Part shown: positions 11,801 through 22,665 of the stretch, piece by piece
Layout: the number at the start of each line of letters is the position of its first letter
How positions within the stretch are numbered: the first letter of the stretch is position 1
NCBI GenBank assembly: GCA_022606135.1
Contig: JABYQN010000002.1
Coordinates: forward strand, 3,472,001 to 3,536,000
Length of the DNA: 64,000 bases
Source of the DNA: Fomes fomentarius
Lineage: Eukaryota; Basidiomycota; Agaricomycetes; Polyporales; Polyporaceae
Direction of reading: 5' to 3'
Notes under the pieces: model-generated
Told to the model about the DNA's origin: nothing
The model's input: only the letters and a program-made list of their open reading frames with translations
Databases searched by the model: none
Position numbers and translations under genes: made by a program

Positions 11801-13971
11801 CTCCCCCACCCATCCGGGGTAGGATCAACCTCGCGTACATATCGAACGACGTGAAGTATGTTATCTTTTTCCCTCGAGGTACATACTTGCAGTCGGCGGT
11901 CGCTGACGATTGCGTCGGAACGATATGAACAGCAACCATCCGTTATCGCATCTGATGCAGTCCGTGTTCGGGATACACGACCGGGAGCGGTTTAACGTGT
12001 ATATTTATGCGACAAGCCCGTGGGACGGAACAGTGTACCGCCCGCGCATCGCTAGCACGGTTGAGCATTGTCTGGACGTGAGCCGGTGGTCTCTCAATGC
12101 GATCCTCGACCATATCAAGCAGCATGATATACACATCCGTGCGTACAGTTCGTGCTCGCCGAAGGGGGCCATAATGACGTCACTTTTGCCGATGTATAGT
12201 CGTCAACCTCGGTGGTTATACTAAAGGCGCAAGGAACGACATCTTCGCGGCGCGTCCGTGTTCAATGCAGATGCAGCTGATGGGCTATGCGGGCACAATG
12301 GGTGCAGGTGAGTGTCGTGGTTTTCCGATGACCCTCTTGCCCGCTAGGGATGCCGCTGAATGCAGGATCCGGCATGCAGGCTGGTGCGACTATTTGGTGT
12401 GCGACCCATTATCCTGTCCGCAGGAGTTGTCGGCAGTCGGGCGGTGGCGGAAGAATCGGGCTCTGGAACAATCCGCGGGGACATCAGCCTCGACGCCACT
12501 GGTATCGCCAACAGATGGTCCGCTCGATCTGGACGCGGCCATAGACCCCGAGAATGAGTCCGATGAGTGGCTCTAGTGAGTATATGCGTTTGCTTTGGCG
12601 GATGGGGACATGTGGACTCACCAATGTGCAGCACGGAGAAGTTCTTGTATATGCCGGTATGGCTTCGGGTTACTCAGGCGGTTTGGTGCTGAATGACAGG
12701 TCTCGTTTCCAAGCATACATTCATGGTAGCCGATCACAAGCAGTCTTTCCGCCAAGACGACAATCTGAGTCCAGAAGAACGTGCTCGTGTCCCCCAGAAA
12801 CATTGTGGCTCGAAGAGGAACGACGTCGGGTAGAAGCTCGCAAGCAGGTCTTTCCCGACATCCCTCAGTAGGTGTAACACCCATCTGCATGTCGTGGCTT
12901 CGCTGAACCTGTATAATATTCAGAGATGTTATCGTTTTCGCGAACTTCAATCAAGTAAGCCCATATTAGCGTCTCAGCAAACGCAAAACCACATGCTCAC
13001 ACTGCGCGCGTCGACAGCTATATAAGGTAGGCAATGGGTCCATATGTATTCGTGGCACATCACAATTAATATCCGCTGTCCGCCTCGCGTTGAATGCATT
13101 GAGATCGACCCTGTACGTCCGCAAATCCTGTGTCATTAACGTGGCGTGCCTGACCACCCCCTATTGCGTGCGCGAACAGGGGATCTTCCTTGTCTGGCTA
13201 CGCATTCTCCGCAAGGTTCCGCAGAGCATTCTCTGGTTGCTACGTTTCCCCGCCGCAGGCCAGGAACACTTGCTCCGAACTGCGACGATGTGGGCCGGCG
13301 AAGACGTTGCGGCCCGGGTCCGCTTTACAGACGTGGCCAAGAAGGAATGGCACGTCTTCCGCGCGCGTGTCGCCGATCTCTTCCTGGACACGGCAGAGGT
13401 ACACAGTTGATTTCCTCCCGCTCTCACTCTTGTGTGGCGGACCGTGCGAAACGCTGAATCGAACCTTCTCTTCCACATCATTGTATAGTGCAATGCGCAC
13501 ACAATCGCCGCAGATGTGCTGTGGGCGGGCACACCCATACTCACCTGGCCAAAGCACTTGCACAAGATGTGCTCACGCGTCGCCGCGAGCATGGTGCACG
13601 CAACTGGTTTCGGTGAGCAGATGGTCGTACACAGCGCGGAAGAGTACGAGAACCGCGCCGTCGCGCTCGCACAGAGCGTGCGATACACACCTCACCACGA
13701 ACCCTCTGGAGCGGTGCTTCCCCGCGGACAGGGCGAGCTGGTGGGGCTCCGCCGCAATCTGTACCTCAACAGGGACAATATGCCGCTCTTCGACACCTTG
13801 CGGTGGACTAGGAATCTGGAGAAGGGGTACCAAGAAGCCTGGCGGCGCTGGGTGGAAGGTACGCAGTTCGAAGGGTCCGACGAGTGGGAAGCGTGCGAAG
13901 GCGAGGAACGGAATAGCGGGTGTATCTGGGTCCGGGACGATGACCCGGTCAATATTGCGCACATAGAGTGA
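8885..13971 (+). CDS. TPR-containing O-GlcNAc transferase-like protein (GT41)
   Basis: This is a SEC/OGT-type protein: N-terminal TPR repeats and a C-terminal Glyco_transf_41 domain that would transfer a sugar from a nucleotide sugar to Ser/Thr of intracellular proteins. TPR sequence is clear at TYYALGDHDSSLAIS, GNIGTTMKALGQTEKAYEWW, TNLGSLLKDQGHIQQAIK and NLGNAIKDL...AIQYYKGA. The catalytic half shows INLAYISNDV/NNHPLSHLMQS (with the conserved His), GYTKGARNDIFAARP, EKFLYMPHTFMVADH, FANFNQ-LYK-IDP, SILWLLRFPAAG, DVLWAGTPILTWP and SRVAAS. More than ten introns are present, including two consecutive 9-nt exons. The 5' end is uncertain: the ATG at 8885 has an ideal context (caccATGg), but its frame closes, and reaching the main frame needs either a weak 76-nt intron (8939-9014) or a sequencing frameshift. 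The first ATG in the main frame is at 9189. Confidence 0.9.
13018..13026 (+). other. 9-nt microexon of OGT (residues LYK)
   Basis: CTATATAAG lies between introns 12955-13017 (GT..AG, 63 nt) and 13027-13103 (77 nt), both phase 0. It supplies LYK of the family-conserved FNQLYKIDP motif. Confidence 0.85.
13104..13112 (+). other. 9-nt microexon of OGT (residues IDP)
   Basis: ATCGACCCT follows directly as the next exon. It is bounded by an AG acceptor (gcattgag) and a GTACGT donor, and the next intron is 13113-13179 (67 nt). It supplies IDP of the FNQLYKIDP motif. Confidence 0.83.
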
Positions 13972-14255
13972 GCCTGCCATCTGAAGGTCTGAGACCTCAG
14001 GCTCAGGCTCCGGCTCCGGCTCCCCATATATCACCACGCACACCGGGACCAGCGCGTGTATCTCTGCCTGCTCGGATTATGATATACGGGCTGTTCAGGG
14101 AGCCCTCTTAATTGCGCATGCTGTAGAACACACAACACATACATTTGTAGCATATCTCCATCCACACGCAACTGTATAAATAGCGCTTTCGGGACGGTCC
14201 AAGGTTCCGCGTCCCCTTCTGGTATTGCTGTCGATGTCTCAAATGGAACCGTATC

Positions 14256-15020
14256 TTAGACATTCTGGTATGCCCCGGGTGCTGTTTGGGGTGCGGGCTG
14301 CGCAGGGTGGGATGGCGGAACGCTGAGAGGCTTGGGGCCCTCCGCCGGATCTTCGACGTTCTGGTATCCGTCCCGTCCGCTGCTGCCAAAGGAGGAGGTG
14401 AAGCCACCAGGCATGGACCACACTGGGACTGGCAATTCAGGATCGTTGGGTCTCACCAAGGTTCCAAACTCACCAGTCGGTCCGGAAAGATCGTTTCCAC
14501 GGATATTCAGACCAGAAAATGATCCCCCGCGCTGGCGCAGAGCGGTTGCGAACGCGGCTACGGTAGGGAGCTAGGGCGGCGGACGACTTGCATGGGGAAC
14601 ACTGATTTCTTCCGCAATATATCGAAACGCACCTTCAGGATAAGAAGCAGGATGTTCAAAAGCTTGATGAACCAGTGCTGGGTGTTGTTCGCGAGGAAGA
14701 TCACATCGTAGAGTATGGATGCCGCGAGGACGGCAGTGAACTACAGCAATACGCGTTAGGAGGAGAGGGTGTTGGAAGTTGACGCGTACCGCTTGCAACG
14801 ACTGTATTGCCTCCGAGCTCTCCTGCGCCAGTACGCCAAACAGGAAGATGGGAAGATTGTACGCGGGTGCGACGAACGCGCTGGTCGCGAAAGACAAAGC
14901 CTGGCGGAGGTCAAGGTGAGTTAGCCACAAGAGGAGCAAAACTGGATTGCGGTTGGGGAGACGTACTGTCCCGACGAGGACAAGCTTGGAAGGGTCGAGT
15001 GCCTGAACAAAGTCCGCCAT
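14256..15020 (-). CDS. AGTRAP-like small membrane protein
   Basis: The spliced product opens MADFVQALDPSKLVLVGT, then ALSFATSAFVAPAYNLPIFLFGVLA, an acidic turn (QESSEAIQSLQ), FTAVLAASILYDVIFLA and WFIKLLNILLLILK, giving three or four membrane helices in about 110 residues. A Gly/Pro-rich cytosolic tail contains VWSMPGGFTSSFGSSGRDGYQ and ends GAYQNV. The helix spacing and the conserved-looking loop between helices 2 and 3 resemble animal AGTRAP (angiotensin receptor-associated protein, PF06396), where the equivalent reads AQRDSIDAISMFLGG. That is a fold-level match, not a function. Four exons; the third donor is best placed so that the tail begins KVPAFATALRQRG. Confidence 0.6.
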
Positions 15021-15245
15021 TGTGCTGTTTTTCCCAATTGAGTCGTCGAGGGCGGTGACAAGGGGGATCGGAGGAGGATGGAGGAAGACGCGTACAACAG
15101 GCCTGCTCAAGGCCGAACCGCAGTGAAGACGCGTTGCGTCACGAGGACTAGACGCCCATCGAAGTGCTGAAGTTCCCATTGCCAAAACCTATATATGCTA
15201 CAGAACAGAAGTAGAAAATTACCATACATTCAGATGTCTAGGGCA

Positions 15246-18200
15246 TTATGCTACAGTCGATATACTATGGTCCGAGAGATCGTCGTCAGAACTATAACTT
15301 TTCTCTGCATACCACTCTCGCTCCATCTCGTCAAGTAGTTCGTGGATGGTCGTTAGAGCCTCCGCCTTACTCTCTATCTTCTTCCGTTCGTACAGCCACG
15401 GACAGTCCAGCGATTCACAATCCACAGGCTCTGCTGGTGTAGTTTCACAGCACGAGCTGCAGATGAGATGAACATCTCGTAACTGTACCTCTGTCCGCTG
15501 CATCCGAGACATAAGCTCGCTCATCGTCGATGCATAATCGGTACAGCAGATCTCGCACAGCACTGATGAGATCCCCTGATGAGCATATATAATCACAACA
15601 GTGATAGGAAGCGAGTATGTACCTTCAGGAGTGAACGTGCCACAAATCAGACAGTGCGAGCTAGTGAAGTGATCATCAATCTGGAATGCATTTGCGACCA
15701 TGGTCCTCTTCTTGTTCTTCCGCGGAGAGAGGGTGATGTCAGGCTGGTCCGCGCGCAGGCTCTTCGGCATCTCGTCAAACCAGCTGCGGACGTCTGCCCC
15801 GACCAGGTTGAAGATCCGTTCCAACGGAGGAATCAGCACGCGTGATATATAATACGCAGCATCCAGCCGTTTGTGACTGCATGACGATTCATCAGATGTT
15901 GAACGTTGTGTGAAGGAACATAGCCAGGTGGAATCCCGCACCTATCTTTGAACAGTTCATGTGGTGCCGTCGCTCGATCGACCAGCCTGGATCCTGGCTC
16001 TCCACGGATGATCACATATGGTATACGCTCTCCGTACTGTGGTTCGGCGTTCGGATCTTCCAACATTCGTCGTGCAGCAACAGTCACACCAGGAGGGGGC
16101 GGTACTTTATCGCTACGATCAACGAGTACTCAATGCAATGCATGGTGACGGATAGTCGATGGACTCACCTGTATGTTCCCAGTCTGACTTCCTTTGCGAA
16201 GATGAAGTCTTGTATGGACACTTTGTTCTCCAGTATTCTGCCCCATGTGCGACAACAATAGTCCTTCACTTCAGTCAGATCCTGGGTTCGAAACAGTATC
16301 CTGGAACAAATCAGCTGAATCAAATTGAATGACAATATCCATGTATTCTTACTTCAGACAGGTCTCGGTCATTTTCTGCTGAGCAGGTATTCCATCTCGC
16401 CGGACCGTCTCGATGCCTTTGGCATCAAAAGCGGGCACCTTGTCATCAGGGTTCTCGAATTTGAATCCGACGTAACGCTTCTTTGCCATCAGGACGCATG
16501 GGAGGTATACCTGCAGACGTGTTTGAATACAAATATGGAGGTCATGCAAAAGAGAAATCAACGCACCTTCTCGAACTTAAGCTTGACCGGCGCAGGGTTC
16601 ATCTGAGTAATCGTATCCGCCATATCTTGACCTATGCGGAAGGCTTGATCCTTCGTCTTCCCTGGCAGATAGATGAACAGCGAGTCTGTATCACCATACA
16701 CCACCTTTGCACCCCATTTTTTGTTACTTTTGATGATGCGGATAGCCTAACAAACCAACAGTCAGACATCGCAGGTGGACATTGAAGCTGTATCACCTTT
16801 TCTAGGGTTTCTCTGCCACTCTGAACGATGCTATCTGCGATCTCGACGGCTGGCATACGTCCGGAGTATGTTGCGCTCGTATAGCCGTATGTGACGTTGG
16901 CAATGTACTTTAATCCCAGCTGACGTGCGTCGAGAATACGTCGGAGAGCCTATGTGAAGTCCGTCGGTGACTCGTGAACCAGAAGTGTGGAGAACGTTTT
17001 AAACCTTATCGTCCTTCGCGCCCTTCATGGCCTGCTTGACCATCACCCTCGTGTCCAGAAGTTCGGTCAACATGCGCGCCAGCAGACCCTTTCGCACCGT
17101 CTCCTTGACGTACATGATTCCATTAGGTGCCACTAGAAGTACAACTACGACGTCAGGTGTGTCAGCCAGGCAAATATGTTTGGCTGACCATTGATATGGT
17201 CTTGTAGAGTATCCAGGCGGCCAGCCGGCTGGCGGAGGTCGGTGACTCCGAACTTGTATGTGCCCCTGAAGTCAGTGATGCGTCCAAGACAGGTAGAATA
17301 ACAATAATTATAGGCGATCATGATGGATGGATATAGGGATTGGAAGTCTAGAACCACAAGTGGGCTGCTGTAGAAGGCGGACAATGGTTCCATAATCAAA
17401 GGCATACATTCAGCAGCGTTCTGCTTGCCGACCTGTGAAGTCCCTATAGTAAGTGCATGCGCGGACGGGCATAGCCTGACTTACATCTTGCTTGCTTGGT
17501 GATAGTAGTACAAAGCTCTCGGGCTTGGCGATGCGGAACATGAACGATTCAACTTTGAATTGGGACCCGCGACTGAGCACCGAGAAGAAGTCAACTCCGA
17601 ACACACGCGCGAATTCGCTGCAAAAGAGGGGTCAGCAAAACGAAAAAACCAACGGCATGACCTTCACACACGCGGTTTTTGTCACGGTTTCAGCGGCATC
17701 CAATATCTCCAGTACCATAGTTGTCCGGCGCGCGAAGTAGTGCAAAATTCGATCCGCGTGTTCCGGAACTGGGCTGTTGTACCACTGTGTCAATGTGTGT
17801 GGACTGTACATCGGGGTACTGACGAAATGTCAAATGCTATGAAGCCAGAGATGCACATGGAACGCACCGCCGACGAAGGATTTGAAAGACTATATTTTCA
17901 AATGTATAGATGTTGAAGTTGTAATCGGAACGCATGATCCGCCACAAGTTCAAAACGTGACGCCCGATCACCTTGAAGGTCGATGTAGTCTTCATCCCCC
18001 ATGCGTCGTAACCGGGGCCAGTTTTTCTGCCTGGGGCGCGGGAAATCTGCTCGCCAATGTCGAGCCCTAGCCGAGTCGAGGTGCATGAGACGGAGAAGCA
18101 TCTCTCGAGTGTTGCACACGCACCATATGTGCGACCACGAGCGCTAAGGTACCCCCAAGACGCAGCCTGCACCTCCCAGCCGGATATAATGTCTGGATCC

Positions 18201-21200
18201 AATTCACTGATCACATCGATGAGCGTATTGAGCAGTTCGAGTTCGCTTCCGACGAAGTCTGCCTTGACGCTGCGCAGCCGACGTGGATGGAACTGTTCGC
18301 TCTCGACCGCGATGATGCCAGATCGGCAAGTGAATGCATCCGCTGCATCTCTATCTGAGCTCTGGAAAGAATAGAACACCGCCGCGACTGCGTCGTCGCC
18401 AGGATCAGAAACATGGTCGCCCTTCGACGGTGCTGTGACGGGAAAGGCATTTCAGTGATGGTTGTTCGCACGCGTACTTCCCGAAGACATTCACCAAATA
18501 CTTCGAGCGCCAGAACAGTCATGCTCTGCCTCTCGTGCCGCGCCTTGTCTGAACGCAGTGCCAGGGTGCTCTTTAGACCATAAGGGTTTAGCTGGGTGGG
18601 ACCCTCGATCTGAGTAGTGACAATGCATCATGTCGTAAAGAACACCGACAACTTGAAGAATAGAACACACCTGAGACAAGTCTTTCGTCCGACCGGAGCG
18701 CGTTTCCTGGTCCCTCTGTTCTTCCAGCCACCTCCGTGCCTGCCTCACGCTCGGCGGTGTACCAGCGTACTCCCATCCGCTCACGCCAGTCCGATCTAGG
18801 GCTGCAGCCGGTCCGCTCCCGCATGACGGCGTGTGCTCGTCACTCTTCCACTCCTCCAAGGTATTGATGCCGTCGCCACCCTTTAGATGAAACACCAAAC
18901 CAGCGTACTCTCGGGGCTTCTCCGGTGCATCGGCCTCCTTGGAGTAGTAAGGGTCACGATAGACTTTGCTTGGAATCCTATACTGGTCTGTGCTGCCGAC
19001 GAGCTCGGCGGGAGTCGGAGGTAGAAGTCTGTAGACGTATGTTCTTTTGCCGTGGTGCCCTGTAGGTACCGGCGCTGGCGTAGCATTCTTGCTTTGAGAG
19101 GTGTCTGGGGGTGGTGTCGCATTGGTCGAGGAGACCGAGGTCGATAGACGGGCCAATGTACCAGAGGGAGGGCTGAGCTTGCGTCTCTTCACAGGTCTCG
19201 CGTCTGTATCGACGATGGTTACAGCATCCTGCTGCAATCCCCGGATGTCGCCATGTACCGCTGGCTTTGGTGCCGTATCCTCTATTGGGACATTGGCAGG
19301 TGTAAGAGGCCGAAAAACGGACCGGCTAGCCAGCTCTTGCCTTGAGGACAGATCAATAGTTTCCTTACTCTTAGTTCGACTGAAGGGACGTTTCGTAGGG
19401 GTCCTGATCGGAGATGGAGGCATGTATGACCTTGTTTGCGTTGTCCAGCCAGGAGAGGGGTAACGGGGCTAATAGGGTCGGTGAAACTGATGTCACGCCG
19501 GGACATGAAAGCATTTACCCTGTAGACCGATTAGCTATGAGGTATATATTAATGAAGACCACGTACTTGGTGGGAGTCTTTGGGCCGTTGGAAACGACGG
19601 AGGCTGATCGCTGCCGTGACTGTGATCTAGACTCACTCAGCTTTCTTCCGAGGACATTCGAAACCAACGATGTACCTTGTAATCTTAGACCAGACTGCCT
19701 TGAAGCGATTGGAATTCTTTGTGGGCGAAGGTGTACCGGCATCGGACGTAGCGAAGGGATTGGGATCGTTTGAACTAGCATGACATAAGTACTGATGTGG
19801 TAACATCGTAAAGGACAGTAGCAAACAATACCTCTCCACAACATCCCGGTCCTCCGGCTGTAGATCGGGAGGTGGACCCTCTTCGATAGCGTCCTCGTCT
19901 TCTTCTGGGTACTGCTCTTCAGCGTCGAATTCATCATGTCCGTCCCTTTCCTTTTGCCATTCGGCCTCTTCGCGTTCCATGATCTGGCTCATGGCCTGGC
20001 TCGAAAGCATGCTCTCGTCGACGTCCACTCCTTCATATCCTCCTTCAATCTCTTCCGCATCTTCCGCAGATGCTAAAGCTTGCGACGCTTGGTACGGGTT
20101 AGTCTCCTCTGAGACCTCTTCATCTACTTCCTTACGGTCACCGATAAAGCCAACTTCGTCCATGTTCGGTTTCCATGTCTTGTACTCGTCTTCCCATAAC
20201 GCTTCGACGCTTTCGAAAGTGGTCATGACCCACTTCTCCCAGGCCATCCTGGGCGGAACCACCTCGCGACCGCGTTCCTGTTCAATACGCTTGCGGATCT
20301 CTTCCCACCAGCGCGCCTCAGCAACCCAGCCACCGCCCGGTTCGCGCGAGCTCGCGCTAGGGTCTTTGGGAATCTCAGGAGATGGGGACAGACCCTTCGC
20401 TAATCGCCGCTGACGCTCGTCCTCCCACAGTTCACGCACACTCAGCACTAGGGGTTCAGGTGGAAGCGGGGACGCAGGTATGGTGAGCTTGTGGTGGATA
20501 CTGCGCGCTGAGAGTTTGTGACGGTTGAGGATTTGGTGCGCGGCCGCGTCGACTTCTAGCGCCATACGCGTTTGGCGGAAGTATGGTGAGACCCTGAAGC
20601 TAGACAAGGCCTCTTGAGCTACGGTGTCTTCGTCTTCTATCACTTCATCGCGTCCCCGCTGCCAGACTTCTCCGAGGTCAATCCAGCCGCAGCCATACAG
20701 CCCGAAGTCGGAGAGAAACTGCAGCAGGTAAGAGAGGTGGCTCTCGTACACACGAAAGCGTGTCTTCATGACCGTGCCAGACTGCATGATTGTGACTGCA
20801 CGTTTGACGAAGGCGGGATCAGCGATGTGGACCTTTAGGAATGGAGCATAGTTGGCGTGGAAGCCGTAGAAGTGCACTCCCTTCACGAGCACAATCGCGC
20901 GGACAAACTTTGACTTTGGTGAAAGGGGGTTGCGCTTCATGGATATTGCAATGGCGTGGTTGAGCGAGTGCTTGAGTTTGGCGACATACCGATTGACTAG
21001 GGACGTGTCAAACGAAGGCTGTGGCTAAGCGATATGTTTGCGCACCAACGTCCGGGTTCATCTTCTCCAAGTACTCCACGAAGAAGTAGGGGTATACTTG
21101 GTGTATTTGCAGACATGTTTTGAAGCCAATGGAGGAGTCGCCGTATATTCGGATGACTGGTACGCGGTGCAAGGTTGAGTTGTCGAGAGGACCTGGTGGG

Positions 21201-21259
21201 ACCACGGTATAGTCGATTTGGTTGATTTTTACGCGGAGAGACGCAGCCTGAGAGGACAT
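15246..21259 (-). CDS. REV3: DNA polymerase zeta catalytic subunit Rev3
   Basis: Rev3 is the family-B polymerase that extends from mismatched or lesion-containing primers in translesion synthesis; it acts in the nucleus with Rev7 and the Pol31/Pol32 subunits. The N-terminus (VKINQIDYTVVPPGP, IGFKTCLQIHQVYPYFFVEY, HFYGFHANYAPFLKVHI) is typical. A long acidic, low-complexity middle follows. The exonuclease region reads LALEVFGECLRE and LDPDIISGWEVQ, without the catalytic Asp-Glu pair of proofreading polymerases, as expected for Rev3. Polymerase motifs are VVLDFQSLYPSIMIAYNYCYS, YIANVTYGYTSATYSGRMP and VYGDTDSLF. The C-terminus has two cysteine clusters (HCLICG...CEIC, then CSSC...DCESLDCPWLYER) for zinc and the 4Fe-4S cluster. 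It has many short introns and appears intact. Confidence 0.93.
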
Positions 21260-21598
21260 ATCAAGAGCTTGCCATGAGTCACCAAGAAGCTAGTATACAG
21301 AGAATTCCAAGAAACCAAGCCGGTATATGTACAAAGAGGATGAATGCAGGAGTCAACTGGATTGAGGGGAGACGCGCCCGCGTCAGGCTCTTCAGCGCGT
21401 TTGGACGTCTCGAGCACGTGCAGTCCCCGACTATCAGACTAACTTCAAGATTCAACTTCCATTTCAAGCAATAAACTCCTCGGTTGACAAACCCTCACGA
21501 CCATTCGATCAGAGTTTGCTCGTACTCTCCTCGTTCAACTACAAATACACGGTCACATCCACTTCATCGTTCATGTTCCTCCATGAATGGGAGACGGT
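21260..21598. other. Intergenic region upstream of REV3
   Basis: These 339 bp between the REV3 start and the epimerase stop, both minus, contain no supported feature beyond the expected promoter and 3' end. Confidence 0.5.
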
Positions 21599-22665
21599 TC
21601 AAACCTTCACTGTTAGCACCTGTTGACCCACCCATGTCTCACCACCCCCCAAGTTGACGAACCCTCGCACGAAACCTGGTTCGACACAGACATATCTCTC
21701 CCTGCACCGTGGACGTAAAACCTCAGGGTGTCAAGTGATAAGGCGAGGACGTAACTTACCATCCTCCAGCTTCCATATCCCCAATCTTGGATCCGGCTTC
21801 CTGCTGCGGGTTCCAAACTACGACATCCTTCAGGTCACTGGTCCTGATCTCAATGTGACCGGAGGGCCAGACGACGTCGTAACGACCGGGTGCATTCTCA
21901 TAGACGGAGTCGGTAAACTTCGTCACGTCAACGCCTTGGCGACTCTCCACCTTTGGCATCGCCCGGGCTTCTTCGGTCGCCTCCGTCTTGTCGTAGTACG
22001 AGAGACCGGCCAAGGGCAATACCCGGAGTTCATTCGCGGGTGCACGGATGTAGTTATGGAACAGCGCCTGGAATGCAATCGGCGCGGACGTGGATAGCCC
22101 AGTGTTTTTGACGTGCAGGTCCGTGCTCAACTGGTGCTCCGCCAGAGTCACGACAAAGTTCAGGTGGAAAGGATAGTCGAATTGCTGTTTGATAGATTCA
22201 TTGGGCTCGAGACCTTTGCGATCAGGTGAGTCGCGATCTATAGGCAAAATGGCGCGGACCCACTGAGCTTCACAGAGACACCTGCTTCGTTATCCATCAC
22301 AATACTGTCGAACTTCCAGGTATTGTTACGCGCAAATCCATGTTGCGGCAATTTGGCGTGAGTTGGATGCGTAGGTGCGCCGAAGCAGGGGAAGACAACT
22401 GGAATGCCGCCGCGAACGGGCTTGCTCCCATTGAGCGCTGCTTTTCCAGAAACAAACAAGCGTTCGGCGGGTTGATTGCCCGATGGAGCTACTGACTTCC
22501 AGGAGATGACAGTCGCCCCGTAGAGTAGGATCTCAGCAGACGACCCCTAATATTATTCCATCCTCGATTAGTCGTGATCAATGTTTAGTGAGGAATCGCC
22601 CAGCTGCTAGCGCTCACCTTGGGATGGCGAAGAACAACACGATCGGGTTGCTGGTCCGCTGGCAT
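21599..22665 (-). CDS. Glucose-6-phosphate 1-epimerase (aldose 1-epimerase family)
   Basis: This YeaD/YMR099C-type enzyme interconverts the alpha and beta anomers of hexose 6-phosphates in the cytosol. It reads MPADQQPDRVVLRHPKG, AEILLYGATVISWK, AERLFVSGKAALNGSKPVRG, GIPVVFPCFGAP, KLPQHGFARNNTWKFD (the QHGFAR motif with the catalytic-type His), NESIKQQFDYPFHL, PIAFQALFHNYIR, DVVVWNP, VCVEPGFVRGFVNL and a final TWVGQQVLTVKV. The order and spacing match the family over about 300 residues, with short introns. The start ATG at 22665 fits the conserved opening. Confidence 0.9.
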
